DNA of 64,000 nt from Albidovulum aestuarii (GCF_029961185.1 NZ_JASBQQ010000011.1:54701-118700); one strand, 5' to 3'. Numbered from the stretch's first letter, positions 43,538-52,758 are shown. Numbers and translations are program-made. The notes: a model not told the origin generated them from the letters alone.

Positions 43538-45091
43538 ATGCGCCTGACGCTTCTCAACCCGCCCCACACCGCCATCGGTAGCCGTATCCCGGACGAGCAT
43601 CTGCCACCCTTCGGTCTGCTCTGCATCGGCGGCCCCCTGATCGACGCAGGCCATCAGGTGCGGCTGGTCAATGCCGATCCCGGCCCGATGGAGATGGCGC
43701 GGATCGTCGTCGAATGCCTCTATGACCGCCCCGATGCGGTGCTGATCGGTCATTCGGGTTCAAGTTCCGCCCATCCGACCGTGGTCGAAATTGCCCGCGT
43801 GCTGAAACGGGCCCGGCCGGAGGTCACGATCATATATGGCGGGGTCTTTCCCACCTATCACTGGCAGGATGTGCTGGTCGAAGTGCCAGAGGTCGACATC
43901 ATCGTGCGCGGCGAGGGCGAGGTGACAACGCCCCGGCTTTTGGCCACGCTGGAAGCCGGGATGCCATTCGACCATATCCCGGGCCTTGCCTACCGCGAAA
44001 ACGAAACCCCCGTCGCGACACCGCCCGCCCCGATGCTGACCGACCTCGACAGCGCACGCATCGGTTGGGAACTGATCGACTTCGCCCGGCATTCCTATTG
44101 GGGCGGGCGCAGGGCTGTCATCCTGCAGTTCTCGCGCGGCTGCCCGCACCTTTGCACCTATTGCGGCCAGCGCGGCTTCTGGACCCGCTGGCGCCACCGC
44201 GATCCGGTCAGGTTCGCGGCCGAGATCGCCCGGCTGGTGCGCGACCATGGCGTTGAACTGATCAACCTTGCGGACGAAAACCCCACCTCCTCACGCCGCG
44301 CCTGGAAAGCGTTTCTGGAGGCTCTGATCGCCGAGGATGTGAAAGTCACGATCATCGGCTCGACCCGCGCCGACGATATCGTGCGGGATGCCGACATCCT
44401 GCATCTTTACAAGAAGGCGGGCGTCTTGCGCTTTCTTCTGGGGATGGAGGGCACCGACGAGGCGACGCTGAATGCGATCAAGAAGGGCGGCAGCCGGTCA
44501 AAGGACCGCGAGGCGATTCGGCTTTTGCGCCAGCATGGTATGATCGGTCTTTGCACCTTCGCCGTGGGCTTCGAGGAGGAAACCGATCGCGACTATTGGC
44601 GCATGCTGCGTCAGCTTCTGGCCTATGACCCCGATCAGGTCATGTCGATCTATGCCACCCCGCATCGGTGGACGCCCTTCCATGCTCAGTCTGCGACCCG
44701 CCGGGTGATCCAACCCGACCTGCGCCTGTGGGATTACAAGCATCAGGTGCTGGAAACCCCGAACGTCCCGGCCTGGCGTGTCTTTCTGTGGGTCAAGACC
44801 GTCGAGGCCACGCTGCAACTGAGGCCGAGGGCGCTCTGGCGGACCTACCTGCACCCTGACCCCGAAATCCGCCACGCAATGCGCTGGTATTCCCGCATGG
44901 GACGGCGGGTCGTGTTGCATGAGGTGTTGTCCTTCCTCTTTCGCGAAAGGCGGCGGGCCGGGCCGAGCGTGGCTGAGTTCTGGGGCGGCGGGCGATTTGA
45001 TGAAGAGGCGCTGTCGCGTTCGGGACGATCGGAAAAACAAACGGGACGGACGATCATGGGCGGCACCAAGGTCCCCGCCTATCTGCGATGA
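43538..45091 (+). CDS. B12-binding-type radical SAM protein, BchE-like
   Basis: A 517-residue protein. Residues 1-140 fit a B12-binding-type Rossmann domain (VLIGHSGSSSAHPTVVEIAR; VTIIYGGVFPTYHW). The radical SAM cluster motif is C202-x3-C206-x2-C209 in SRGCPHLCTYCGQ, followed by GFWTRWRHRDPV and LINLADENPT. These segments closely recall BchE, the anaerobic Mg-protoporphyrin monomethyl ester cyclase of bacteriochlorophyll synthesis. The protein is shorter than BchE as I remember it (about 550-600 residues), and no bch, puf or crt gene is in the window. It may be a true BchE outside the photosynthesis cluster or a paralogue with another cyclising or oxidising task. Confidence 0.72.
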   Translation: MRLTLLNPPHTAIGSRIPDEHLPPFGLLCIGGPLIDAGHQVRLVNADPGPMEMARIVVECLYDRPDAVLIGHSGSSSAHPTVVEIARVLKRARPEVTIIYGGVFPTYHWQDVLVEVPEVDIIVRGEGEVTTPRLLATLEAGMPFDHIPGLAYRENETPVATPPAPMLTDLDSARIGWELIDFARHSYWGGRRAVILQFSRGCPHLCTYCGQRGFWTRWRHRDPVRFAAEIARLVRDHGVELINLADENPTSSRRAWKAFLEALIAEDVKVTIIGSTRADDIVRDADILHLYKKAGVLRFLLGMEGTDEATLNAIKKGGSRSKDREAIRLLRQHGMIGLCTFAVGFEEETDRDYWRMLRQLLAYDPDQVMSIYATPHRWTPFHAQSATRRVIQPDLRLWDYKHQVLETPNVPAWRVFLWVKTVEATLQLRPRALWRTYLHPDPEIRHAMRWYSRMGRRVVLHEVLSFLFRERRRAGPSVAEFWGGGRFDEEALSRSGRSEKQTGRTIMGGTKVPAYLR

Positions 45092-45130
45092 ACCGGGGCA
45101 CGCGCCCCGTCACCCATGAAAGGAAACCTG

Positions 45131-45610
45131 ATGAAACCCACTCTCATTATCGCCGCCCTGACCGCCGCCCTGCCGGTCTTCGCCGCCCCCGCTTTCGCGG
45201 CCGATGAACTCAACATCGCGCCGGGCCTCTCCTATGCCGGGGCGCCTGTCGGCCTTCACGGCGCAGACCCTGTCGCGCTCGTGAACGGTGATGTCGTCAC
45301 CGGCGAGGGCGAGTTCTCCTCCGTCCTGAACGGCGCGGCCTATTACTTCGCCTCGGCCGGGAACAAGGCCGCCTTCGACGCCAACCCGGCCGCCTATGAG
45401 CCGCAGAACGGCGGCTTCTGCACCTATGGCGTCTCGGTCGGCAAGAAGTTCGACGGCGATCCGCGCCATGCGGTCGCGCATGAGGGCAAGCTCTATGTCT
45501 TCCTCAATGCCAAGACACGCGAACTGTTCCTTGAGGATGTTTCGGGCGCGCTGACCAAGGCCACCGAGAACTGGGCGAAGATCGAGCACGTCGCGGCGAG
45601 TGAACTCTGA
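45131..45610 (+). CDS. Exported YHS-domain protein
   Basis: A 159-residue protein. ATG 45131 has AAAGGAA at proper distance. The signal peptide KPTLIIAALTAALPVFAAPAFA ends near residue 25. The mature part is a YHS domain: LHGADPVALVNGDVVTGEGE, then AAYYFASAGNKAAFDANPA and NGGFCTYGVSVGKK. YHS domains are linked with metal-containing proteins and copper handling; here only one cysteine remains in the mature protein. Periplasmic location is likely. It follows the BchE-like gene by about 40 bp and may be co-transcribed. Confidence 0.8.
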   Translation: MKPTLIIAALTAALPVFAAPAFAADELNIAPGLSYAGAPVGLHGADPVALVNGDVVTGEGEFSSVLNGAAYYFASAGNKAAFDANPAAYEPQNGGFCTYGVSVGKKFDGDPRHAVAHEGKLYVFLNAKTRELFLEDVSGALTKATENWAKIEHVAASEL

Positions 45611-45626
45611 TGTCCCGCGCGCGTCC

Positions 45627-46124
45627 CTACCGGGGCGCGCGCCTTTGACCCAGCCAAAGCCGGGCCAGCGCGCCGAACAGCACCGCGAGAAGCAGCCATT
45701 TCGCAAGTGTCAGAAGACTTGTCGCCGTGGCAACGACCTCAGCGAAACCTTCGGGGTTCTTCAGCATCACCCGGATGAGCGCGTTTTCCAGATAGTCGAT
45801 CCCGGCTGCAAAAACCGCGACCTTGGTCAATCGTCGCGCCAGCCTCTCTGGCGCCCAACGCTCAAACGCCTCGCGGAAGGTAATACAGAGAAGTGCCGGG
45901 AAAATGAGATCCAGCGCCTGTACAATCCAGAGATACCGCCACAGCGCACCTTCGGACAAAGCCGCCAGATAGTCCCGCGCGGTCCCGGCCCCATAGGGCA
46001 GATGCGGTGCGTCGAAGCTGCAAACAGCCCAGACCCCGCTGCACTCCATCGAGCTCGCGGCAACCATCGCAACGAACAGGAGAGCCGCCGTTATGGCAGC
46101 CGACCTGAACGCCCCGTCAGTCAC
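45627..46124 (-). CDS. Membrane protein of unknown function
   Basis: A 165-residue protein with four predicted transmembrane segments: [39 protein letters not shown], a segment around [20 protein letters not shown], and [20 protein letters not shown] do not recognise a family. Its start overlaps the aroA stop by four bases, so it is translated behind aroA. Confidence 0.7.
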   Translation of the reverse strand: MTDGAFRSAAITAALLFVAMVAASSMECSGVWAVCSFDAPHLPYGAGTARDYLAALSEGALWRYLWIVQALDLIFPALLCITFREAFERWAPERLARRLTKVAVFAAGIDYLENALIRVMLKNPEGFAEVVATATSLLTLAKWLLLAVLFGALARLWLGQRRAPR

Positions 46125-47470
46125 TTGTTCGACCGCTCGACCGAGGCGCCGAGGCCGGTCATCAGGCCTTCGAAGACAGGGAAGGAGGTCGCTATGGGTG
46201 AACCGTCATCGACGCTGACCGGTTTCTGCGCGGCAAGGCCGAGAACAAGGAAGGACATCGCGATCCGGTGGTCGAGATGGCTCTTGCAGGTTGCCCCGCC
46301 CGGCACGCCGCCCGGGCCCATGCCGTGGACGATGAGCGTATCCTCATCCTCCTCGATCCGCACGCCACAGGCTTCCAGTCCGCGCGCCATGGCGTCGATC
46401 CGGTCGCTTTCCTTGACCCGCAGCTCCTTGACCCCGCGCATGACCGTCTTGCCCTCGGCACAGGCCGCGACTACGGACAGGACGGGATATTCGTCGATCA
46501 TCGAGGCCGCGCGTTCTGGCGGCACCTCGATGCCTTTCAGCGATGATGCCTTTACGCGCAGGTCGGCGACCGGCTCACCGCCTTCCTCGCGCGGATTCTG
46601 AAACTCGATATCGGCACCCATCTCGACCAGCGTGGTGTAAAGCCCGTTTCGGGTCGGGTTCTGGCTGACACCGGGGACGAGGATGTCCGACCCTTCGACG
46701 ATCAGCGCCGCACAAACGGGAAAGGCTGCCGAGGACGGATCGCGCGGAACGGCGACCGTTTGGGGTTTCAGCTCCGGCTGGCCGGTCAGGGTGATGACAT
46801 GGCCCTCATCGGTGGCTTCCACCGTCAGGTCAGCACCGAACCCCCGCAGCATGCGTTCAGAATGGTCGCGGGTCGGCTCCTTTTCGATCACCACAGTCTG
46901 GCCCGGCGCGTTCAGCCCGGCCAGCAATACGGCGGACTTCACCTGCGCCGAGGGCATCGGCACGGTGTAGCGCACCGGCACCGGATCGGCCGCGCCGACG
47001 ATGGTCATCGGCAGCCTGCCGCCCTGACGGCCATAGGCCTTCGTCCCGAACAATGCCAAGGGATCGGTCACCCTTCCCATCGGCCGCTTGTTGAGGCTCG
47101 CATCGCCCGTAAATGTCGCAGTGATGGGTGTCGTCGCCATCGCCCCCATGATCAGCCGCACACCGGTGCCGGAATTGCCGCAGTCGATGACGCTCGACGG
47201 CTCGGCGAAACCACCCACGCCAACGCCATGGACCGACCAATCACCCGGCCTGTGCTGGATCACCTCGGCCCCGAAGGCCCGCATCGCCTTGGCGGTATCG
47301 AGAACGTCCTGCCCTTCGAGAAGACCCGTGACCTTGGTTTCGCCAACCGCCATCGCACCAAGGATCAGCGAGCGGTGCGAGATCGATTTGTCCCCCGGCA
47401 CCTCGGCCCGGCCCTTCAGGGGACCCGACTTGCGGGCGGTCATCGGGATCGGATCACCATGGGCGGACAT
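46121..47470 (-). CDS. aroA: 3-phosphoshikimate 1-carboxyvinyltransferase (class II EPSP synthase)
   Basis: A 449-residue shikimate-pathway enzyme that transfers enolpyruvate to shikimate 3-phosphate. It has the class II motifs GDKS ([14 protein letters not shown]), SAQVK, RDHSE and NPTR. At the position where the Agrobacterium CP4 enzyme has GNAAT, this protein has GNSGT, that is, glycine at the residue (A100 in CP4) tied to herbicide insensitivity there. It is upstream of a small membrane-protein gene and would normally adjoin cmk. Confidence 0.95.
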   Translation of the reverse strand: MSAHGDPIPMTARKSGPLKGRAEVPGDKSISHRSLILGAMAVGETKVTGLLEGQDVLDTAKAMRAFGAEVIQHRPGDWSVHGVGVGGFAEPSSVIDCGNSGTGVRLIMGAMATTPITATFTGDASLNKRPMGRVTDPLALFGTKAYGRQGGRLPMTIVGAADPVPVRYTVPMPSAQVKSAVLLAGLNAPGQTVVIEKEPTRDHSERMLRGFGADLTVEATDEGHVITLTGQPELKPQTVAVPRDPSSAAFPVCAALIVEGSDILVPGVSQNPTRNGLYTTLVEMGADIEFQNPREEGGEPVADLRVKASSLKGIEVPPERAASMIDEYPVLSVVAACAEGKTVMRGVKELRVKESDRIDAMARGLEACGVRIEEDEDTLIVHGMGPGGVPGGATCKSHLDHRIAMSFLVLGLAAQKPVSVDDGSPIATSFPVFEGLMTGLGASVERSNK

Positions 47471-47536
47471 CGGGGCTTCCTTCGCGCTGAACTCGGCCCC
47501 TGCCCTAGCGCAAGCCCGCGGAACGGTCCAGCCCGG

Positions 47537-48598
47537 TCAAACTTCTTCGCCGAGCCAGATCGAGGGATTGGTCTCGGCAATGCGGCGGAAGAGGTCTTCG
47601 CCCAAAGCCACGCGCAGGCGGAAACACACGGCGCGTTCCGACAGTACTTCTTGCCGGGTCATATAATAGTCAGAGCCAAACAGGACGCGCGAGGCGACAT
47701 CTTCGTCTTCCAGAAAGAGCCGCAGGAACGGAACGAAGTCGGTGAAGTGGAAGAGTGTGTAGGAAATATCGGTCCAAAGCCCGGGATAATTACCGCAGGT
47801 GATCATCCGGCGGATCGCAACCTGCCAGTTGCCCTCGACCGCGTCGGGGTCGGTCGTGTCCACGCCGTCCTCCACATAGGCGCGCCAGTCGCGTTGGCCG
47901 CCGAAATGGGCTAGGCAGACGCGCAGTTCGGGGAAGGCCTTCATCACCGGGATGAAGGCCTGCGGTCTTGTATACATGTCGGCCACATCATCAACGATGC
48001 CCTTGCCGGTGACACCGCCGCGTGAGCAATGGCTCATCACCGGCAGGTTCCTTTCGACAAGCATTGGATACACCTCGTCCATCAGCACCCGGTGATAGGG
48101 GTCGAAGCCGAGACGCGGGTAGAGCTTCAGCCCGCGGAACCCGTGTTCCTCAATGCAGCGGCGCACCTCATCCGCCGCGCCCGGCAGGCGGGGATCGCAG
48201 GTGGCAAAGGGCAGCACCCGGTCGCGATACCGCTCTGACTTCGCCATTTCTGCCAGTTCGTCGTGCTGATCGCGAAGACCGACCGGCACCCTGCCGTGGT
48301 CGATCCCGGCCATTTCCATCGGCAGAACCACGAAGCGCGTATCGGGCGGGTAATGCGGCACGAGCCGGTCGAGCAGGTCGGACTGCCGCTTCACGCCCGA
48401 TTCCTGGCTGAAACGGAAGAGACGGTCGAGGTTGTCGGCAATCGCTTCGTGCCCCACGAAACGAAAGAGAAAAGCAAGAAAGCGCACGAGAACCGGCACC
48501 TTCTTGAATATCCATAAGAGCGGATGCGGGTAGAGAACCGGCACATGCTGGTCAGTGAACGTGTGAACGTGGCAGTTGGTGATCCGGATATGCGCCAT
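47537..48598 (-). CDS. Amidohydrolase-family (TIM-barrel) metal hydrolase
   Basis: A 353-residue protein of the amidohydrolase-2 (ACMSD-like) fold. The first metal motif is NCHVHTF, a central LKLYPRLGFDPYHRVL strand and SHCS supply further ligands, and FGSDYYM near the C-terminus holds the catalytic aspartate. A Phe/Leu-rich segment near residues 28-48 (LWIFKKVPVLVRFLAFLFRF) may be a membrane-peripheral insert. Substrates in this family range from carboxylates to lactones; none can be chosen here. Confidence 0.78.
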   Translation of the reverse strand: MAHIRITNCHVHTFTDQHVPVLYPHPLLWIFKKVPVLVRFLAFLFRFVGHEAIADNLDRLFRFSQESGVKRQSDLLDRLVPHYPPDTRFVVLPMEMAGIDHGRVPVGLRDQHDELAEMAKSERYRDRVLPFATCDPRLPGAADEVRRCIEEHGFRGLKLYPRLGFDPYHRVLMDEVYPMLVERNLPVMSHCSRGGVTGKGIVDDVADMYTRPQAFIPVMKAFPELRVCLAHFGGQRDWRAYVEDGVDTTDPDAVEGNWQVAIRRMITCGNYPGLWTDISYTLFHFTDFVPFLRLFLEDEDVASRVLFGSDYYMTRQEVLSERAVCFRLRVALGEDLFRRIAETNPSIWLGEEV

Positions 48599-48647
48599 GG
48601 AAATGCCCTCTGAAATGCGGGCATTCTAGCACATTTCCCTCCTTCGG

Positions 48648-49340
48648 TCAGCGGCGCCGGAAGGTCAGGTAATGCGGCTCACGGCCTTCCCGCAAGGCCT
48701 TCTGCTCATACCGGGTGGACAGCCAGTCTTCCCACGGCTCCGCCCCCTGCCCGACCAGATCGAACCCGGCCTTCGGCACCTCTTTCAGCGTCTGACGAAC
48801 ATAGTCGCGAATGTCGGTCGCCACGCGGAACTCTGCGCCCGGCTTCATCACGCGGGCCAGCGGCAGAAGATGTTCTGGCGTCACGAAGCGGCGGCGGTGA
48901 TGACGTTTCTTTGGCCAGGGGTCGGGGTAGTTGAGGAAGGCCTTGGCGATGGAGGCGTCTGGTAGGACATCCATAAGATCGCGCGCATCGCCGGGATGGA
49001 CCGAAAGGTTCGTGACGCCTGCATCACGGATCTTGCCCAGAAGCATCGCCACCCCGTTGATGAAGGGTTCGCAGCCGATGATGCCGACATCAGGGTTTCG
49101 TGCGGCCATATGTACAAGGTGTTCGCCCCCGCCAAAGCCCACTTCCAGCCAGACATCACGCGCGTCGCCGAAGATGGCGGCGGGGTCGATCGGGCGGCGG
49201 TCGGGGTTTTCCTCGCGCGTGATATCGCTGGGCTGCAAGGCCCCCAGATCCTCGTTCAGGTAGGTCTTCTGGCTGGCACGCAGGGTCTTGCCGCGGATGC
49301 GGCCATAGAAATTGCGGCGGGGCTGGTCGGGGCTGGTCAT
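48648..49340 (-). CDS. trmB: tRNA (guanine46-N7)-methyltransferase
   Basis: A 230-residue SAM-dependent methyltransferase. The SAM-binding region is VWLEVGFGGGEHLVHMAARN, and the family signature FLNYPDPWPKKRHHRRRFV is present. It places m7G46 in tRNA variable loops. It is divergent from era. Confidence 0.95.
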   Translation of the reverse strand: MTSPDQPRRNFYGRIRGKTLRASQKTYLNEDLGALQPSDITREENPDRRPIDPAAIFGDARDVWLEVGFGGGEHLVHMAARNPDVGIIGCEPFINGVAMLLGKIRDAGVTNLSVHPGDARDLMDVLPDASIAKAFLNYPDPWPKKRHHRRRFVTPEHLLPLARVMKPGAEFRVATDIRDYVRQTLKEVPKAGFDLVGQGAEPWEDWLSTRYEQKALREGREPHYLTFRRR

Positions 49341-49508
49341 GGCGCCCCTCTAGCGCCGGATCGCGCATATCGCAACCATGGTGCTGACCTTGGCACTTGC
49401 GACGGGGTCCAAGCCTGCCCCGCCATGGGACACGAACGTTAAAACACGCCCGCTGGCATGCCAGAGCGGAATCGGCTAGGGCTGAGCGAACCCCAGACAG
49501 GAATGCCC

Positions 49509-50417
49509 ATGACCACCCGTGCCGGATTTGTCGCTTTGATCGGAGAGCCCAATGCGGGCAAGTCCACGCTTCTGAACCGAATGGTCGGGGCAAAGGTGTC
49601 AATCGTCACCCACAAGGTGCAGACGACGCGCTCCCGTATCCGTGGCATCGCGATGGAGGGCGAGGCGCAGATCGTCTTCGTCGATACGCCGGGTCTCTTC
49701 CGCCCGCGCCGCAGGCTTGACCGCGCGATGGTCAAGGCGGCATGGGGCGGCGCGGCAGATGCCGATATCGTCGTTCTTCTGATCGAGGCGCATCGCGGGA
49801 TGACCGAGGGTGTGAAGGCGATCATCGACCGTATCGCCGATGAACTGCCCAAGGGCGTGCGCGTGGCGCTTGCGATCAACAAGATCGACCGGGTCAAGGC
49901 CGAGGCCCTTCTGGCCCTGACCGAAGAGCTGAACGCCGCCTATCCGTTCGAGAAGACGTTTCTCATCTCGGCCGAGCGCGGCCATGGCGTCGAGGACCTG
50001 AAGAAATGGCTGGCCGCCGAACTGCCCGAGGGTCAGTGGTTCTACCCCGAAGACCAGATCGCCGACCTTCCCCTGCGCATGATCGCCGCCGAAGTCACGC
50101 GGGAGAAACTGACGCTGAGACTGCATGAGGAACTGCCCTACCAGCTGACAGTCGAAACCGAGCGGTGGGAAGAAAAACCCGACGGCTCGGCCCGGATCGA
50201 CCAACTCGTCTATGTCGCCCGCGACGGGCACAAGGGCATCGTGCTCGGTCACAAGGGCGAGACGATCAAGGCGGTCGGTCAGGCCGCGCGCGCCGAGTTG
50301 ACGGAGTTTCTCGGCCGACCGGTGCATCTTTTCCTGCAAGTCAAGGTGCGGCCGAACTGGCTGGAGGAGAAGGAGCGCTATTCCGAGATGGGCCTTGAGT
50401 TCAAGGATGGCGATTAA
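49509..50417 (+). CDS. era: GTPase Era
   Basis: A 302-residue GTPase. G1 is GEPNAGKSTLLNRM, G3 is VDTPGLF and G4 is NKID; the C-terminal KH domain contains GHKGETIKAVGQAAR. It binds the 3' end of 16S rRNA in 30S assembly. I chose ATG 49509, with AGGA six bases upstream, over two upstream in-frame starts. The gene is followed by an intergenic repeat element and the DUF1491 gene rather than recO. Confidence 0.95.
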   Translation: MTTRAGFVALIGEPNAGKSTLLNRMVGAKVSIVTHKVQTTRSRIRGIAMEGEAQIVFVDTPGLFRPRRRLDRAMVKAAWGGAADADIVVLLIEAHRGMTEGVKAIIDRIADELPKGVRVALAINKIDRVKAEALLALTEELNAAYPFEKTFLISAERGHGVEDLKKWLAAELPEGQWFYPEDQIADLPLRMIAAEVTREKLTLRLHEELPYQLTVETERWEEKPDGSARIDQLVYVARDGHKGIVLGHKGETIKAVGQAARAELTEFLGRPVHLFLQVKVRPNWLEEKERYSEMGLEFKDGD

Positions 50418-50446
50418 CGTCCTTTTCCGCAACTGGTGCCGCCTCG

Positions 50447-50508
50447 GGGGGCATCGAGCCCCCGCTCGGCGGCCTGCCTCCGGCGGGAGTATTTCTCGAC
50501 AGAAAGTG
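50447..50508. repeat. Composite intergenic repeat, copy A
   Basis: This element consists of a hairpin GGGGGC-ATCGA-GCCCCC (50447-50463), a GC-rich stretch CCTCCGGCGGG, and the tail GAGTATTTC-TC-GACAGAAAGTG ending at 50508. A second element with the same hairpin arms and nearly the same tail lies at 57885-57955. Both follow directly behind the stop codon of a plus-strand gene. It may serve as a terminator-linked repeat. Confidence 0.7.
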
Positions 50509-50519
50509 GGAGGGGCGTC

Positions 50520-50855
50520 GTGAGCGCCCGGCTGACCGCGGACTTCTGGGTGCGCGCCTATCTGGCGCGGCTGCAGGCGGCGCATATCCCGGCCTATATC
50601 GTGGCGCGCGGGGATGCGACGGCGGGTGCGGTGCTGGTGAAGCTTGCCACGCTCGACGGGCAGGCGCGCCTGTTTCAGCGGTCGTTCGACCTGTTCACTG
50701 GCGCGCGGGTCTGGGTGGTGCTGGCCGAGGGCGCCGAGGCCGATGTAGACGCCTCGATCGCGCGTCAGCGGCGCAGCGATCCCGACCTCTGGGTGGTCGA
50801 GATCGAAAACCGCGAGGGACGGACATTGCTGGATGAGGACGGGCTGGCCGAGTGA
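50520..50855 (+). CDS. DUF1491-family protein
   Basis: A 111-residue protein started at GTG 50520 behind GGGAGGGG. The sequence (LTADFWVRAYLARLQAAHIP; GDATAGAVLVKLATLDGQAR; DPDLWVVEIENREGRTLL) fits the DUF1491 family common in alphaproteobacteria, of unknown function. It is probably cytoplasmic, with alternating strands and no cysteines. Confidence 0.8.
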   Translation: MSARLTADFWVRAYLARLQAAHIPAYIVARGDATAGAVLVKLATLDGQARLFQRSFDLFTGARVWVVLAEGAEADVDASIARQRRSDPDLWVVEIENREGRTLLDEDGLAE

Positions 50856-51206
50856 AATTAGCGACTGAGGCAGCCGTCGCCGGTCGTGAGAATGCCCGCA
50901 AACGGCCACACGGCTGCTCAACCTTTCGTCAAACATGTTTCCATATCCTCAAATACCGGCGGCGTCCGACCTAGGTTAAGAAAGGACACCCGGTCATGCC
51001 GACCGGCTGCCGCCAAAGCGGGACAAGCACATGTCAGTACCGACCCTCACCGACCGAAGACTGGACATGCGGTGCATGGTGCGGGAACTGTTGCCGCAAG
51101 GGAAACAGAAACAAGCGGTAACAGGAAGTTACGGAATCCTGACTAGGTGCGACTCACGGTTCGAGTTAGGCTTCAAATTGGGTGAAGGAACGGAAGGACG
51201 GGAAGG
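50856..51206. other. Long leader/intergenic region before the DUF2235 gene
   Basis: A 351-bp gap. It contains a hairpin CCGGTC-ATGCC-GACCGG at 50990-51006. Short open frames occur but none has a ribosome site with coding character. The right end carries purine-rich GGAAGGACGGGAAGG in front of the GTG start. It is somewhat less GC-rich than its surroundings and probably holds the promoter of the next gene. Confidence 0.5.
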
Positions 51207-52286
51207 GTGACACGGCTCACCAATCAGCTTCTGAAACTTCTGCGTATCGGCCGCAGGGTTGAAACGCAAAGCGCAAAGCGCGGGCGCGGGCCTACAGATC
51301 ATGTCATTCTTCTCGATGGAACATTGTCCAGCCTATCCCCGGGGCATGAGACCAATATCGGCCGCATCTACCGGCTTCTGCAGAACTGCCAGTCGGCGCA
51401 GATGTCGATCTATTACGAGGCGGGCGTACAGTGGCACATGTGGCGCCATACGCCCGATGTGGCGATGGGACGCGGCATCAACCGGCAGATCCGCCGCGCC
51501 TATGGCTGGCTCGCCACCCGCTATCGGCCTGGTGACCGGGTTTTCCTGTTCGGTTATTCACGCGGTGCCTATGCGGTGCGCTCGCTGGCGGGCATCATCG
51601 ATCAGGTCGGCCTGCTGAGATCGGACTGCGCCACCGAACGAAATGTGAAATTCGCCTACCGCTACTATCAGCGTGAAAGCGAAAGCCCCTTTGAGGCCGC
51701 CTTCCGCCGCCGCTACTGCCACGAGAAGGTTGAGATCGAGATGATCGGCGTCTTCGACACGGTCAAGGCGCTGGGTGTGCGGTTACCGTTCCTGTGGATG
51801 TGGACGGAGCCGCAGCATGAATTCCACAACCATTCGCTCGGCTCTGCTGTGCGGCATGGCTATCACGCGCTGGCGCTGAACGAAAACCGCGCGGCTTTCG
51901 ACCCGATCCTGTGGGAAACGGCGGGCGGCAACTGGGATGGGCGGATCGAACAGGTCTGGTTCCGGGGGTCCCACGGCGATGTGGGCGGACAACTGGGCGG
52001 GTTCAACACCGCAAGGCCCCTGTCCAACGTGCCGCTGTTCTGGATGCTGGAGCGGGCAGAGCGGCATAACCTGTCACTGCCGCTCGACTGGCGGGAGGGG
52101 CTGGACATGGATGCCACCGTGCCCTCAGTCGGCACCACGCGCGGCTGGGGTAAAGCCTTCCTGCTGCGCGCGAAGCGGCACGTCGGGCGCGACCCGTCAG
52201 AGAGCATTCATCCGACAGCGCATCTCGACGATCCGGCAAAACGACGTTGGGCACTGCCAGCGATGCGGCTTACGCGCCGGACATGA
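51207..52286 (+). CDS. DUF2235 alpha/beta-hydrolase-like protein
   Basis: A 359-residue protein from GTG 51207. The domain begins with ILLDGTL and carries the nucleophile elbow GYSRG with S118 (RVFLFGYSRGAYAVRSLAG), the aspartate of IGVFDTVKALG and the histidine of WFRGSHGDVGGQ, a complete Ser-Asp-His set. DUF2235 includes the Tle1-type phospholipase effectors of type VI secretion as well as uncharacterised cytoplasmic proteins. No signal peptide, PAAR, VgrG or immunity-like gene adjoins it, so an effector role is not supported. Its 3' end overlaps the convergent thioesterase gene by 17 bp. Confidence 0.78.
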   Translation: MTRLTNQLLKLLRIGRRVETQSAKRGRGPTDHVILLDGTLSSLSPGHETNIGRIYRLLQNCQSAQMSIYYEAGVQWHMWRHTPDVAMGRGINRQIRRAYGWLATRYRPGDRVFLFGYSRGAYAVRSLAGIIDQVGLLRSDCATERNVKFAYRYYQRESESPFEAAFRRRYCHEKVEIEMIGVFDTVKALGVRLPFLWMWTEPQHEFHNHSLGSAVRHGYHALALNENRAAFDPILWETAGGNWDGRIEQVWFRGSHGDVGGQLGGFNTARPLSNVPLFWMLERAERHNLSLPLDWREGLDMDATVPSVGTTRGWGKAFLLRAKRHVGRDPSESIHPTAHLDDPAKRRWALPAMRLTRRT

Positions 52287-52758
52287 TCAGGCAGGTCGTC
52301 GTCCCGGTCGCGTAGATGCGGCCATCTTCAACGCCCCGGATCTCCCCCCGCGCCACACCGGTCGAGCGGCCTGAATGCTGTACGATCCCCTCGGCCTCAA
52401 TCTCGATCCCCAGCGAAAGCGCACGCGTGATGTTCACCGAATAATCGAGCGTCGTGTAAAACCGCCCCTTGGGCACGGTCGTCATCACCGCGCAAGCCAT
52501 GCAACTGTCCAGAAGCGTCCCGTACCAGCCGCCGTGAACCGCCCCCATCGGATTGGTATGGCCGAAACCCGCCTTGCCGCGAAAGACCACGCGGCCAGGC
52601 TCGACCAGGTGCAGGCTGTAAGTCAGCGTCCGCGCGATCGCGGGCCCGGCGATCTTGCCGTCCAAAATGCCGCGCATGAAATCGAGGCCGGACATCGACA
52701 GCAACGTCTCTCGGCTGGCGATATCAGCGGGGGATTCGGCGATGAAGGGCATTGGCAT
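52270..52758 (-). CDS. PaaI-family thioesterase
   Basis: A 162-residue hot-dog-fold protein. The family motif GHTNPMGAVHGGWYGTLLD contains the HGG that marks PaaI-type acyl-CoA thioesterases, and YSVNITRAL is the typical strand after it. ATG 52758 follows CGGAG. Its acyl-CoA substrate is unknown. A strong terminator separates it from metF upstream. Confidence 0.88.
   Translation of the reverse strand: MPMPFIAESPADIASRETLLSMSGLDFMRGILDGKIAGPAIARTLTYSLHLVEPGRVVFRGKAGFGHTNPMGAVHGGWYGTLLDSCMACAVMTTVPKGRFYTTLDYSVNITRALSLGIEIEAEGIVQHSGRSTGVARGEIRGVEDGRIYATGTTTCLIMSGA

Noticed and set aside
42381..45610. Photosynthesis gene cluster
   Set aside because: Only one BchE-like gene is present; no bch, crt, puf or puc neighbours can be seen.
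51207..52758. Type VI effector/immunity pair
   Set aside because: The neighbour is a PaaI thioesterase on the opposite strand and no VgrG, PAAR or adaptor gene is near.
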